Positions 17,213 to 25,817 of a stretch of 64,000 nucleotides of DNA are shown in pieces. Position 1 is the first letter of the stretch. Each line of letters begins with the position of its first letter. The notes beneath the pieces were generated by a model. That model was not told the origin of the DNA and searched no databases. It saw only the letters and a program-made list of their open reading frames with translations. The stretch is from DATMTS01 sp035564555 (GTDB taxonomy: Bacteria > Actinomycetota > Actinomycetes > Actinomycetales > Microbacteriaceae), in the NCBI GenBank assembly GCA_035564555.1, contig DATMTS010000039.1, positions 1-64,000 of the forward strand, in the 5' to 3' direction. The translations under genes were made by a program, and so were the position numbers.

Positions 17213-18082
17213 TCAGCCGCGCAGGCGGCCCTGTAGCCGCTCGGCATCCAGCGGCGGATGCCACCCGTCGCGGTTGGTGAAGTAGGCGAACACATCCCGC
17301 GGCCGTGCGTCGGGGCATCCCGAGCCGTCGGTCCAGCCGGCGATGCGCTCGGCCCATGCGTCCAACGCTTCGTCGTCGTAGCCGTCGGGGAAGTGCTCGG
17401 CCGACCCGTGCAGCCGCAGATAGACGAAGTCCGAGGTGCAGGGGTCGAGGTCGGGCCGTCCTGGTGCCGTGTTCAGCACTGCGGCGACCTCGTACCGCGT
17501 CAACAGCTCATGGAACGCCGAGGACCCGAAACTCGCATGCCGCGCCTCGACGGCGTATCGGATCAGCGCATCCTCCCGCACGTCGTCCGGCACGGCATTC
17601 TGCGCCGCCGCATCGCGCGACGCTGACGCGGAGCGCCTGCTCAGGAGGCTTCGGGTGTCGGCGACGGTGCGCGGAAGAGCCGTAAGGAACTCCTCGATGA
17701 ACGCCGGATCGAACTCGTGGCTTTCGTCGAACTGCCACATGATGGCCGCGAGCTTGCCGCGAAGGTGCAGCACTCCCGACGCGAAGAAGGCGGCGAGGCG
17801 CTGCTCGCGGTTCCACTCCCGGCGATCGAAGGTCACCGCGCGATGTCCCTTGACGCTGAAGCTGAAGTCGCTCGGCGTCTTCTCGTGCCAGCCACGGAAG
17901 TCGGAGACCGACCGCAACCCGTGGAACGTTGCGTTCAGCTCGATCGTCGAGAGTCGCGCGGCGGTGAACTGCAGCGCCCGGGATGCCGTCAGGCCGACGG
18001 GATGGAAGTGCCCCTTCCATGCGGGCTTGCTCCAGCCCGCGGTACCGACGCGTGCTCGACCCGGCCGGGTGAAGGCATCCAT
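17213..18082 (-). CDS. DUF72 family protein
   Basis: This 289-residue protein belongs to the DUF72 (YecE-like) TIM-barrel family of unknown function. Visible signatures are ARVGTAGWSKPAWKGHFHP at the start, LSTIELNATFHGLRSVSDF, FSFSVKGHRAVTFDRR, the GKLAAIMWQF strand, YAVEARHASF, and near the end FVYLRLHGSAEHFPDGYDDE and DVFAYFTNRDGW. Length and motif order are normal. It sits alone between a LacI gene and a membrane protein and has no evident operon partner. Confidence 0.9.
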   Translation of the reverse strand: MDAFTRPGRARVGTAGWSKPAWKGHFHPVGLTASRALQFTAARLSTIELNATFHGLRSVSDFRGWHEKTPSDFSFSVKGHRAVTFDRREWNREQRLAAFFASGVLHLRGKLAAIMWQFDESHEFDPAFIEEFLTALPRTVADTRSLLSRRSASASRDAAAQNAVPDDVREDALIRYAVEARHASFGSSAFHELLTRYEVAAVLNTAPGRPDLDPCTSDFVYLRLHGSAEHFPDGYDDEALDAWAERIAGWTDGSGCPDARPRDVFAYFTNRDGWHPPLDAERLQGRLRG

Positions 18083-18125
18083 TCAGTCATTCAATCGCAG
18101 GTTCCGGCCGATGGTGAGTAAATTC

Positions 18126-18608
18126 CTATGCAGCGATCCGCACCGATCCCAGATACTCCTCGTGGTGCGCACGACCGCGTGCGGCCTGCCGCGACGCGAG
18201 TGCAACCGCCAGGTATGCGCGCTTGTTCGCCTGTCGCAGACTGACGTGCCCGGCCAGTGCGCCGATCGTGCCGACCACAGCGATCGCGGCCGCGACGATC
18301 ATCGCCCACGGCGTTGCGGTGAGCACGGCTGCCGCCGACAGGATCACGCCGATGCTCGCCAGTGTCCAGCCGGCGACGGCGCCCGCTCGCGCGGCCGCGG
18401 TGAAGCGCCGCGTCGCGTTGGACCAGGCGCCGGGGTTGTGCTCCCAGAAGACCCAGTTGTGCGGGGCGTGGGGCGCGCCGGCCACCGGTGTCCATTTGGA
18501 TGGCGGCTGCCATCCTTGGTGCTCGGCCACCCAGGCGGGCGTCGGGTGCGGCCATCCCGGTGGGTTGCGAAACCTCAGCGGTGCGTCGGGTGCTGCGGTA
18601 GATGACAT
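18126..18608 (-). CDS. Small two-helix membrane protein
   Basis: A protein of 160 residues. The N-terminal third is Pro/Trp-rich (NPPGWPHPTPAWVAEHQGWQ), somewhat like the DUF2510 'PGWYPDP' adaptor. Two hydrophobic helices follow at about residues 80-120, and the tail is basic and cytoplasmic. ATG 18608 has AGAGGA eight bases upstream; an in-frame ATG 24 bases earlier has no ribosome-binding site. Function is unknown. It is divergent from argG. Confidence 0.65.
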   Translation of the reverse strand: MSSTAAPDAPLRFRNPPGWPHPTPAWVAEHQGWQPPSKWTPVAGAPHAPHNWVFWEHNPGAWSNATRRFTAAARAGAVAGWTLASIGVILSAAAVLTATPWAMIVAAAIAVVGTIGALAGHVSLRQANKRAYLAVALASRQAARGRAHHEEYLGSVRIAA

Positions 18609-18664
18609 ATGCTCAGTTTCCTCTGATGGCAAAGGGGGGAGAACTCCCCATTCAGGGGAGGCAT

Positions 18665-18688
18665 CCCGCTCGCACTGGCGCGAGCGGG
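18665..18688 (+). other. 8-bp hairpin in the argG upstream region
   Basis: cccgctcg and cgagcggg pair around an eight-base loop, 28 bases before the argG start. If argG is leaderless this lies upstream of its promoter and may instead be a protein site. Confidence 0.35.
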
Positions 18689-18702
18689 CATGCCGCTCCC
18701 CT

Positions 18703-18708
18703 TAAACT
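18703..18708 (+). promoter_or_regulatory. -10 box of argG
   Basis: TAAACT followed by seven bases (tgggacc) and ATG. Confidence 0.5.
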
Positions 18709-18715
18709 TGGGACC

Positions 18716-20149
18716 ATGTCCAAGGTCCTTGCCTCCCTCCCCGTCGGCGAACGCGTCGGCATCGCCTTCTCCGGAGGCCTCGACACCTCCGTCGCCGTCG
18801 CCTGGATGCGCGAGAAGGGCGCGGTGCCGTGCACCTACACCGCAGACCTCGGGCAGCCGGACGAGCCGGACGTCGAAGCGGTGCCCGGTCGCGCCATCGA
18901 GTACGGCGCAGAGATCTCGCGGCTGGTCGATTGCAAGAGCGCCCTGGTCGAAGAGGGCCTGGTCGCCTTGCAATGCGGTGCGTTCCACATCCGCTCCGGC
19001 GGCAAGACCTACTTCAACACGACCCCGCTGGGCCGCGCGGTCACCGGCACGTTGCTGGTGCGCGCCATGATGGACGACGGGGTCGACATCTGGGGCGACG
19101 GCAGCACCTATAAGGGCAACGACATCGAACGCTTCTACCGCTACGGCCTGATGGCCAACCCGCGCCTGCGCATCTACAAGCCGTGGCTCGACCGCGATTT
19201 CGTCGGCGAGCTGGGCGGACGCACCGAGATGAGCCAGTGGCTGCAGGCACGCGATCTGCCCTATCGGGCATCGGTGGAGAAGGCGTACTCGACCGACGCG
19301 AACATCTGGGGCGCGACGCACGAGGCAAAGCTGCTCGAGCAACTCGACACCGGGGTGACCATCGTCGAACCGATCATGGGTGTGCCCTTCTGGCGAGACG
19401 ACGTCCAGATCGCTGCAGAGGATGTCACGGTGCGATTCGCCGAAGGACGTCCCGTTGCGCTGAACGGCACGGAATTCCCGGATGCCGTCGCTCTCGTGCT
19501 GGAGGCGAACGCCATCGGCGGCCGGCACGGTCTGGGCATGAGCGATCAGATCGAGAACCGCATCATCGAGGCGAAGAGCCGTGGCATCTACGAGGCGCCC
19601 GGCATGGCGCTGCTGCACATCGCCTACGAGCGACTGCTGAACGCCATCCACAACGAAGACACCGTCGCCGGCTACCACAACGAGGGGCGCCGCCTCGGGC
19701 GACTGATGTACGAGGGCCGGTGGCTCGACCCGCAGTCACTCATGCTGCGCGAGTCGATTCAGAAGTGGGTCGGATCTGCGGTGAGCGGTGAGGTGACGCT
19801 GCGGCTGCGCCGCGGCGATGACTACACGATTCTCGACACGAGGGGGCCCGCCCTCAGTTACCACCCGGACAAGCTGTCGATGGAGCGCGTCGGCGACGCC
19901 GCGTTCGAGCCGGAAGACCGCATCGGCCAACTGACGATGCGCAACCTCGACATCGCCGATTCGCGCGCCCGGCTCGAGCAGTACGCCCGGCTCGGCATCG
20001 TCGGCGGCGCCACCGCCGCACTGGTCGGGGATCTGGTCTCGGGCGAGTCGGCCGAGATCACGGCCGGTGACGACAGCGGCCATGGCGGGCTCGGGGCCGC
20101 GACGGATGCCGCGAACGAGGCAGCCGCGTTCGACCTCGGCACCGACTGA
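18716..20149 (+). CDS. argG: ArgG, argininosuccinate synthase
   Basis: ArgG condenses citrulline and aspartate with ATP in arginine synthesis. At 477 residues it belongs to the longer type 2 class known from E. coli. The PP-loop AFSGGLDTSVAVAWM is at residues 18-32. GDGSTYKGNDIERFYRYG and DANIWGATHEAKLLEQ are conserved binding segments. ATG 18716 matches the family start SKVLASLPVGERVGIAFSGG; the upstream extension of the frame has no support. No other arg gene is adjacent, so argG is a single-gene unit here. Confidence 0.96.
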   Translation: MSKVLASLPVGERVGIAFSGGLDTSVAVAWMREKGAVPCTYTADLGQPDEPDVEAVPGRAIEYGAEISRLVDCKSALVEEGLVALQCGAFHIRSGGKTYFNTTPLGRAVTGTLLVRAMMDDGVDIWGDGSTYKGNDIERFYRYGLMANPRLRIYKPWLDRDFVGELGGRTEMSQWLQARDLPYRASVEKAYSTDANIWGATHEAKLLEQLDTGVTIVEPIMGVPFWRDDVQIAAEDVTVRFAEGRPVALNGTEFPDAVALVLEANAIGGRHGLGMSDQIENRIIEAKSRGIYEAPGMALLHIAYERLLNAIHNEDTVAGYHNEGRRLGRLMYEGRWLDPQSLMLRESIQKWVGSAVSGEVTLRLRRGDDYTILDTRGPALSYHPDKLSMERVGDAAFEPEDRIGQLTMRNLDIADSRARLEQYARLGIVGGATAALVGDLVSGESAEITAGDDSGHGGLGAATDAANEAAAFDLGTD

Positions 20150-20252
20150 GAAACGCCGCGGCAGGAGCGGCGGCCGTGCCCAGAAGCCCTATTCCGTGCG
20201 AAACTCGCCCGATTTCCCGGGGGAACCGCCTGCCCGCGCATAGGGTGTCGGT

Positions 20253-23200
20253 GTGTGGCGAGTGGACAGACGGCAGGCATCCGACGATGAGATGTCGCTC
20301 AGCGCGGAGGACGAGGCGATGAACCTCCGCAACACCACCTCCCCGCACACCCTGAGCCTGGGAGATCCGAACCTTAAGGCGGGCAACATCGCAGAACCGG
20401 TCTGGCAGCGGTGGCGCGCCGAGATCGCCGCCATCGGCGGCCGATCGCCACTGCTGCACTTCGTCGACAGCGCCCGCACACGCATCGAGCTCTCCACGAC
20501 GCATCCGGGTGGCTTGCCGCAATTCATCATGGGGCGCACGACGCTGCTCTCCAGCCTGATCCGCGACGAGTTGGCCTTGCGCAACGCGAAGGTCGCCGCG
20601 AGCGCGATCAGCGCCAAGGGCATCGAACTGCGCTCGGTGCGCGGCATCGACGCGGTGCAACTGGCGATCGGACTTGCCCGGTGGCGCTTCGAAGGCGACG
20701 AGTTCTGCGCTCCCGTGTTGCTGCGCCCGGTCGCGATCCGGCGTTACGGCAGGGATTTCGAGCTCAAGCTGCGCGGCAAGGCGGTGCTCAACCCTGAACT
20801 GGCACGGGCGCTGCACGACCAGTTCCAGATCACGCTCGACGCCGAGGCGTTCGTCGCGCTCTCCGAGTCGAACGGCGTCTTCAAGCCGCAACCCGTGATC
20901 GACCGGCTACGCGGACTGACCAGCCACCTCACCTCGTTCACCGTGCAGCCTCGCCTGGTCGTCTCGTCGTTCGCGGATGTCGCCGGTGCGATGAGCGCCG
21001 AGGCGAAAGACCTCGATCACCCGGTGTTGAACGCATTGGCGGGGAACCCGAGTTCGCGGCGCATGGTCGAGGAGGCCTATCGCCCGGTCGAGATCGTTCC
21101 GCAGGACGAGCGGCCGCCGTCGACGGACACCTTGCTGCTGGATGCCGACGAAGAGCAAGACGGCGTGATCGCTCAGATCGCGGCGGGCAATTCGATCGTC
21201 GTGAAGACCCTGCCCGGCACCGGTGGCACGCAGACCATCGTCAACGCACTGGGTGCGCTCGTCGCCGCGCACAAGCGCGTGCTCGTCGTCAGCCCGCGCA
21301 GGTCGAGTCTGGACGGCATCGTTCACCGGCTCGAACAGATCGGCTTGGACGGGCTCGCGGTCACTCCCCGCACCCTGCGGCGCGACCTGATCCGGTCGAT
21401 CACCCGTGACGAGAAGGCCACTCAACCGCACGTCGCCGAGGTCGACGACGCATTGGTGCGCCTGCGCAAAGTGCTGCACGATTACCGTGCCGCGCTCACG
21501 CGACGCGACCCCGCGCTCGGCGTGAGCGTTCTGGACGCACTCGAAGAACTTGCTCGGCTTGCACTGCTGCCGACGCCGCCGGCGACCACGGCGCGTCTCG
21601 ACCGACGCTCGATAGAAGCGCTTGCGAAAGAGCGTGAGGCTGCGGCGCAGACCCTGATCAAGGCGGCAGCGCTCGGCGAGTTCCGCTACGGACCGGCGGA
21701 TTCGCCGTGGTACGGTGCGTCGTTCGACAGCACGGCGGAGGCAACCGGCGCCCACCAACTGGCCAAGAAGCTCTCCAGCATCGAGCTTCCCCGGCTGCTC
21801 GATCGGGCCAACCGACTGATCGGCGGCACTCGGCTGCGCCCGTTCGAGACCATCGCCGAGCTCGGCGTCTACCTCCGCCTGCTCGCGGAACTGCGCGAGA
21901 CGCTCGACAAGTTCCTTCCCGCGGTATTCGATCGGCCCATCACCGAACTGATCGCCGCGACCTCCGGCCGCAAGGATGCTCCGCAGATGTCCGGAGCCAA
22001 CCGCAGGAGACTGCGCAAGCTGGCGCTGGAGTACGTGCGACCGGGCGTGCACGTGAGCGACCTCAACGAGGCGCTGCGGCGCATCCAGCAGCAGCGCACC
22101 CTGTGGCAGCGCTTCGCCGAGGCGGGCGCCCCGCCGCAGGTGCCGGTCGGTATCGCCGACGTGCAGGTGGCCTACCAGCGCGTCGCGTCCGACCTGGCCG
22201 GCCTCGACGCGCCGCTGGCGCGCGCCGGCAAGCAGTCGTCGCTGGCGCTACTGCCGGTCGCTCAGCTGACATACACCCTCTCCGGGCTCGCGGCCGAGTC
22301 GGAAGTGCTCGCCAACCTGCAGGAGCGCACCGCGCTGCTCGCCACCCTTCGCGAGCTGAACCTGGACCCGCTGCTCGCCGACTTGTCGGTGCGCCACGTG
22401 CCCGCGGAGCGAGTGGCCACCGAGCTCGAACTCGCGTGGTGGCAATCGGTGCTCGAGACCATGCTCGCCGACGACCGGGCACTGCTGGGTGCCAACACCA
22501 AAGTTCTCGACCGCCTGGAAGCAGACTTCCGCCTCGTCGACGAGGCGCACGCGTCATCGGCAGGGCAGCAACTGGCTTGGCGTCTGGCCGAAGAGTGGAA
22601 GATCGGCGTGGTCGACCGGCCGGAGGAGGCCGACGCTCTGCGTCGCCTGCTGCGCAGCGACCGCACGACGGCGGCAACGCTCGCCGTGGCCGCGCCGCAC
22701 CTCGCCAGGGCGCTCGCACCGGTCTGGCTCGCCTCGCCGTACGATGTCGCCGCCATCCCGCGCGAACTGGGTTTCGACGCCGTGTTCATCGTCGACGCCG
22801 GCGCCTGCACCCTCGCGGAGAACATCGACGTGATCCGTCGCGCGCGCCAGGTCGTCGCCTTCGGCGATCCCGTCACCCAGACGCCGTCCCCGTTCGAGAT
22901 CGCCGTGAGTGAGGCATCCGACGACGGGCCGGCGGGCGGCGAAGAACTCGATGTCGACGCTCTGCACGGCCAATCCGCACTCGCCCAGCTGAGCGGACTG
23001 TTGCCGGTCTTCACGCTCAGCCGCAGCTATCGGGCGGGAGGCGACGACCTCGCCGAGCTCATCAACCGGCGGTTCTACGGCGGCAAGATCGAGTCGCTGC
23101 CGTGGGCCGGCACGTTCCTCGGTCACGGCAGCCTCACCTTGAACTTCGTGCGCGGCGGGCACGGGATGCCCGACGTCGAGACGGGAGCCGTCGAGAGCGT

Positions 23201-24026
23201 CGACAGTGAGGTCGCGAAGGTCGTCGAACTCGTGCTCGACCATGCGACGCATCGCCCACGGGAGTCGCTCATGGTCGTCACCGCCAGCGCGCGACACGCG
23301 GTGCGGGTGCATCAGGCCGTGCTCAGCGCGTTCGCGAGCCGATCCGACCTCAGCGACTTCATCCTCAGCGACCGCGCAGAGCCGTTCACCGTCGTGACGC
23401 TGGACCAGTCGGTGGCGCAGAGTCGCGATCGCGTGATCTTCTCGATCGGCTACGGGCGCACCCCGCACGGTCGTCTGCTCTCGAATTTCGGTTCGCTCGC
23501 CGAGCCCGGGGGTGATCGTCTGCTCGCCGTCGGGCTCACCAGGGCGCGCCGTTCCATGGATATCGTCTCGTGCTTCCGCCCGGAGGACATCGACGAATCA
23601 CGGATGCGGCACGGCATCATCGCCCTCGCCCGCGTTCTGGGCGAGGCCGCCGCCATCTCCTCCGGCGTGAACGACATCCCGGATGACAGCGAGCCCCTGC
23701 TGGTCGACCTGGCTTGTCGTCTTGAGCGGTTCGGTTTGACCGTGCAGCTGGGGCATCGCGGCAGACTGCCGCTCGTCGCTTCGTACCGGGGTAAAGCGGT
23801 CGTCGTCGAGACGGACGCCGTCGTCACCAAGGGCAGCCTGCGCGAATCGCTGCGGCTGCGTCCCGAAGTGCTGCGCCGGCTCGGCTGGCACTACCTGCGC
23901 GTGCACAGCTTCGAGCTTTTCAGCGACCCGGAGTCGGTGGCCGCAAAGGTCGCGAAGCTGATCGGCGTCGAACCGCAGGTCACCACCGAGACGGCCCCGA
24001 TCGACATCCCCGTCGTCACCAGCTGA
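20253..24026 (+). CDS. Large SF1 helicase-like protein with degenerate Walker motifs
   Basis: This 1257-residue protein follows the layout of DUF4011/UPF1-like SF1 helicases: an N-terminal domain of about 300 residues, motif I near residue 320, motif II near 845, motif VI near 1105 (AVGLTRARRSMDIV), and a C-terminal restriction-endonuclease-like domain (LPLVASYRGKAVVVETDA then LRPEVLRRLGWHYLRVHSFE, residues about 1160-1245). Motif I is LPGTGGTQTIVNA, with Gly where PGTGKT has its lysine. Motif II is VFIVDAGAC, with Ala where DEA has its catalytic Glu. ATP hydrolysis is therefore doubtful, although the frame is intact. GTG 20253 was taken as the start; ATG 20292 is an alternative. Confidence 0.85.
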   Translation: MWRVDRRQASDDEMSLSAEDEAMNLRNTTSPHTLSLGDPNLKAGNIAEPVWQRWRAEIAAIGGRSPLLHFVDSARTRIELSTTHPGGLPQFIMGRTTLLSSLIRDELALRNAKVAASAISAKGIELRSVRGIDAVQLAIGLARWRFEGDEFCAPVLLRPVAIRRYGRDFELKLRGKAVLNPELARALHDQFQITLDAEAFVALSESNGVFKPQPVIDRLRGLTSHLTSFTVQPRLVVSSFADVAGAMSAEAKDLDHPVLNALAGNPSSRRMVEEAYRPVEIVPQDERPPSTDTLLLDADEEQDGVIAQIAAGNSIVVKTLPGTGGTQTIVNALGALVAAHKRVLVVSPRRSSLDGIVHRLEQIGLDGLAVTPRTLRRDLIRSITRDEKATQPHVAEVDDALVRLRKVLHDYRAALTRRDPALGVSVLDALEELARLALLPTPPATTARLDRRSIEALAKEREAAAQTLIKAAALGEFRYGPADSPWYGASFDSTAEATGAHQLAKKLSSIELPRLLDRANRLIGGTRLRPFETIAELGVYLRLLAELRETLDKFLPAVFDRPITELIAATSGRKDAPQMSGANRRRLRKLALEYVRPGVHVSDLNEALRRIQQQRTLWQRFAEAGAPPQVPVGIADVQVAYQRVASDLAGLDAPLARAGKQSSLALLPVAQLTYTLSGLAAESEVLANLQERTALLATLRELNLDPLLADLSVRHVPAERVATELELAWWQSVLETMLADDRALLGANTKVLDRLEADFRLVDEAHASSAGQQLAWRLAEEWKIGVVDRPEEADALRRLLRSDRTTAATLAVAAPHLARALAPVWLASPYDVAAIPRELGFDAVFIVDAGACTLAENIDVIRRARQVVAFGDPVTQTPSPFEIAVSEASDDGPAGGEELDVDALHGQSALAQLSGLLPVFTLSRSYRAGGDDLAELINRRFYGGKIESLPWAGTFLGHGSLTLNFVRGGHGMPDVETGAVESVDSEVAKVVELVLDHATHRPRESLMVVTASARHAVRVHQAVLSAFASRSDLSDFILSDRAEPFTVVTLDQSVAQSRDRVIFSIGYGRTPHGRLLSNFGSLAEPGGDRLLAVGLTRARRSMDIVSCFRPEDIDESRMRHGIIALARVLGEAAAISSGVNDIPDDSEPLLVDLACRLERFGLTVQLGHRGRLPLVASYRGKAVVVETDAVVTKGSLRESLRLRPEVLRRLGWHYLRVHSFELFSDPESVAAKVAKLIGVEPQVTTETAPIDIPVVTS

Positions 24027-24053
24027 CCCGCTCCGCTGCGACGGCGCGCGGCT

Positions 24054-24059
24054 TAAGCT
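24054..24059 (+). promoter_or_regulatory. -10 box of the 64-residue protein gene
   Basis: TAAGCT, then ggaccg, then ATG. Confidence 0.5.
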
Positions 24060-24065
24060 GGACCG

Positions 24066-24260
24066 ATGGCATCCGAGAACGAGCGACGGCACAGGCGCGT
24101 CCGGCGACCCGGCGCTGCGGGAGCAGACCCCGCGCCGCAGCGCGACTCGGCAGGTCGACCCGTGCGAGCGAAGGAAGACGCGGACGCTGCCTGGGGCGGC
24201 CGAAGCGAACCGGACTCCAACGATGAGCGCCTGAAACGCGACGTGCCGCCACACTGGTGA
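24066..24260 (+). CDS. Small basic protein with conserved 'SNDERL..D.PPHW' tail
   Basis: A polar, Arg/Asp-rich protein of 64 residues. The C-terminal WGGRSEPDSNDERLKRDVPP followed by HW resembles the tail of short uncharacterised actinobacterial proteins that end in 'PPHW'; this recollection could not be checked. The N-terminal half (RRHRRVRRPGAAGADP) is low-complexity and probably disordered. A TAAGCT box six bases before ATG and G/C-rich third positions support real expression. Function is unknown. Confidence 0.65.
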   Translation: MASENERRHRRVRRPGAAGADPAPQRDSAGRPVRAKEDADAAWGGRSEPDSNDERLKRDVPPHW

Positions 24261-24304
24261 CACGCTGATCCCGAGTCGACCCGGATGCCGTGATGCGCGC
24301 GGCG

Positions 24305-24742
24305 TCAGCCCTGGTGTTTGCCGGCGCCTTCGCCGGGCGCCCGCGCGAGCAGGTCTCGGATCTCGGTGAGCAGGTCGAGTTCGGTGGGCGGCGCATCCTC
24401 CGGCTCGGTCTCGCCCGACTTGCGGCGCTCGGCGACTCGCTTCAGCAGCGAGTTCACCGGAAGCACGACCGCGAAGTACACGACCGCCGCCACGATGAGG
24501 AAGTTGATCAACGCGGCGATGAAGGCGCCGAACACGATCTTCGCGCTGCCGCCCGACACCGTCGGTATCGTCAGGACGAGTGCCTTGCTGAGACTGTTGG
24601 CGTTGAACACCGCCCCGATCAGCGGGTTGATGATCGCGTTGACGAGCGCTGTGACGACCAGTCCGAACGCGGTGCCGATGACGACCGCGACAGCGAGATC
24701 CATCACGTTCCCCCGCATGATGAACTCTTTGAAACCCTTCAT
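24305..24742 (-). CDS. mscL: MscL, large-conductance mechanosensitive channel
   Basis: This 145-residue inner-membrane channel releases solutes upon hypo-osmotic shock. The start MKGFKEFIMRGNVMDLAVAV is nearly diagnostic (amphipathic N-terminal helix, then helix 1 with AVAVVIGTAFG). INFLIVAAVVYFAVV is helix 2. The C-terminal bundle with PPTELDLLTEIRDLLARAP is normal. A GGGGGG ribosome-binding stretch precedes the ATG. It is transcribed after the FmdB-like and folate genes on the same strand, with a 42-base gap. Confidence 0.97.
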   Translation of the reverse strand: MKGFKEFIMRGNVMDLAVAVVIGTAFGLVVTALVNAIINPLIGAVFNANSLSKALVLTIPTVSGGSAKIVFGAFIAALINFLIVAAVVYFAVVLPVNSLLKRVAERRKSGETEPEDAPPTELDLLTEIRDLLARAPGEGAGKHQG

Positions 24743-24784
24743 GACATCCCCCCTCGGATCCTGTGCTGTTATTGTCTTCCGCGA

Positions 24785-25147
24785 TCAGGCGGCGGGTGCC
24801 GCCTTCGAGCCAGAAGAGCCCGACGTCTGCGAACCGGAGGACCCAGAGGAGCTCGAGGAGCTCGAGGACCCGGAGGAACTCGCGCCGGCCGAGGCGGCAT
24901 CCTTCTTCGGTGCGCCGCCCTTCTTCGCGCCGTCCTTCTTCGCTCCTTCGGAACCGGAGCCCTTGGCGGCCGCGCGCGAGTCGGTTCGGTAGAAGCCCGA
25001 ACCGTTGAATGTCACTCCGACCACCCCGAATACCTTCCGCAGCCTGCCGCCGCACGAGGGACACTCGCTGAGTGAGGCATCCGAGAAGGCCTGCTGGATG
25101 TCGAATGCGTTGCCGCACTCGGTGCATTTGTACGAATAGGTGGGCAC
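24785..25147 (-). CDS. FmdB-type zinc-ribbon protein with Ser/Gly-rich tail
   Basis: The protein has 120 residues. Residues 1-45 are an FmdB-like zinc ribbon: PTYSYKCTECGNAFDIQQAF with a second CxxC in SECPSCGGRLRKVFG, followed by VGVTFNGSGFYRTDSR. The remainder is a low-complexity tail of Lys/Ala and then Ser/Gly repeats (SSGSSSSSSSSGSSGS). GTG 25147 is the family start; the frame extends upstream but runs into the folate gene. Family members have been linked to regulation of amide use, but the role in actinobacteria is unclear. Confidence 0.88.
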   Translation of the reverse strand: MPTYSYKCTECGNAFDIQQAFSDASLSECPSCGGRLRKVFGVVGVTFNGSGFYRTDSRAAAKGSGSEGAKKDGAKKGGAPKKDAASAGASSSGSSSSSSSSGSSGSQTSGSSGSKAAPAA

Positions 25148-25178
25148 TGTGTCTCTCGATCTGTCTGTTCGTCGCCGG

Positions 25179-25760
25179 CTAGGAGAACTGAACGATCCTG
25201 GTCGGGGTGACTGCTCCGTCGACGCTCTGGTCGTGTCGCTCCCGCGGCACCTCGTCCAGGAGTTCTCCGTCGAACACCACGGCATACACCGGAGGACATT
25301 TTTCCATGCTGCCCAGGGTTTTGTCGAAGTAGCCGCGACCCCATCCCATGCGCATGCCTGTTGCGTCGACCGCGGCGGCAGGAACGACGATCAGGTCTAC
25401 GTCGTTGATCGCGATCGGCCCGAGCAGGTCGCCGACGGCTTCCGGCAGTCCGAGCAGGCTCTGGGTCTCGGTCTCGCCGTCGCCGACGGTCCAGTCGAGC
25501 AGGCCGTCTTCGCGTGAGATGGGCAGCAGCACGCGCACCCCGTTGTCGCGCGCCCAATTCAGATAGGGGCGGGTGTTGGGCTCATTGGGCCCGGAGAGGT
25601 AGCACGAGACGGAACGCGCGGACAGGTTGCCCGTCAAGTCGATGAGGTTGCGGGTGATGCCCGTGGCGGCAGCATCCCGCTCGGTCGAGGTCAGGTTGCG
25701 GCGGCGCTCGCGCAACTCGGCGCGTAGGGCTCGCTTCTGATTGCTCGCCTCGTCCGCCAT
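25179..25760 (-). CDS. 5-formyltetrahydrofolate cyclo-ligase
   Basis: This cytoplasmic enzyme of 193 residues converts 5-formyl-THF to 5,10-methenyl-THF with ATP. The start QKRALRAELRERRRNL and the diagnostic RMGWGRGYFDKTL glycine-rich loop near residue 140 are present, as is DLIVVPAAAVD. Length is normal. ATG 25760 lies six bases after TAGGAT. It is divergent from galU, with 57 bases between the starts. Confidence 0.93.
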   Translation of the reverse strand: MADEASNQKRALRAELRERRRNLTSTERDAAATGITRNLIDLTGNLSARSVSCYLSGPNEPNTRPYLNWARDNGVRVLLPISREDGLLDWTVGDGETETQSLLGLPEAVGDLLGPIAINDVDLIVVPAAAVDATGMRMGWGRGYFDKTLGSMEKCPPVYAVVFDGELLDEVPRERHDQSVDGAVTPTRIVQFS

Positions 25761-25766
25761 GCGGCA

Positions 25767-25772
25767 ATCCTA
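25767..25772 (-). promoter_or_regulatory. -10 box of the cyclo-ligase gene
   Basis: TAGGAT, tgccgc, ATG on the minus strand. Confidence 0.5.
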
Positions 25773-25804
25773 TGGTCTGCCGGGCGATCGACTGCGGATG
25801 CCGA

Positions 25805-25810
25805 TAGCCT
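25805..25810 (+). promoter_or_regulatory. -10 box of galU
   Basis: TAGCCT, tgccacc (seven bases), ATG. Confidence 0.5.
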
Positions 25811-25817
25811 TGCCACC

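Noticed and set aside
20150..20252. Terminator after argG
   Set aside because: ccgc and gcgg phrases near 20156-20172 give only a weak four-pair stem without a T-run.
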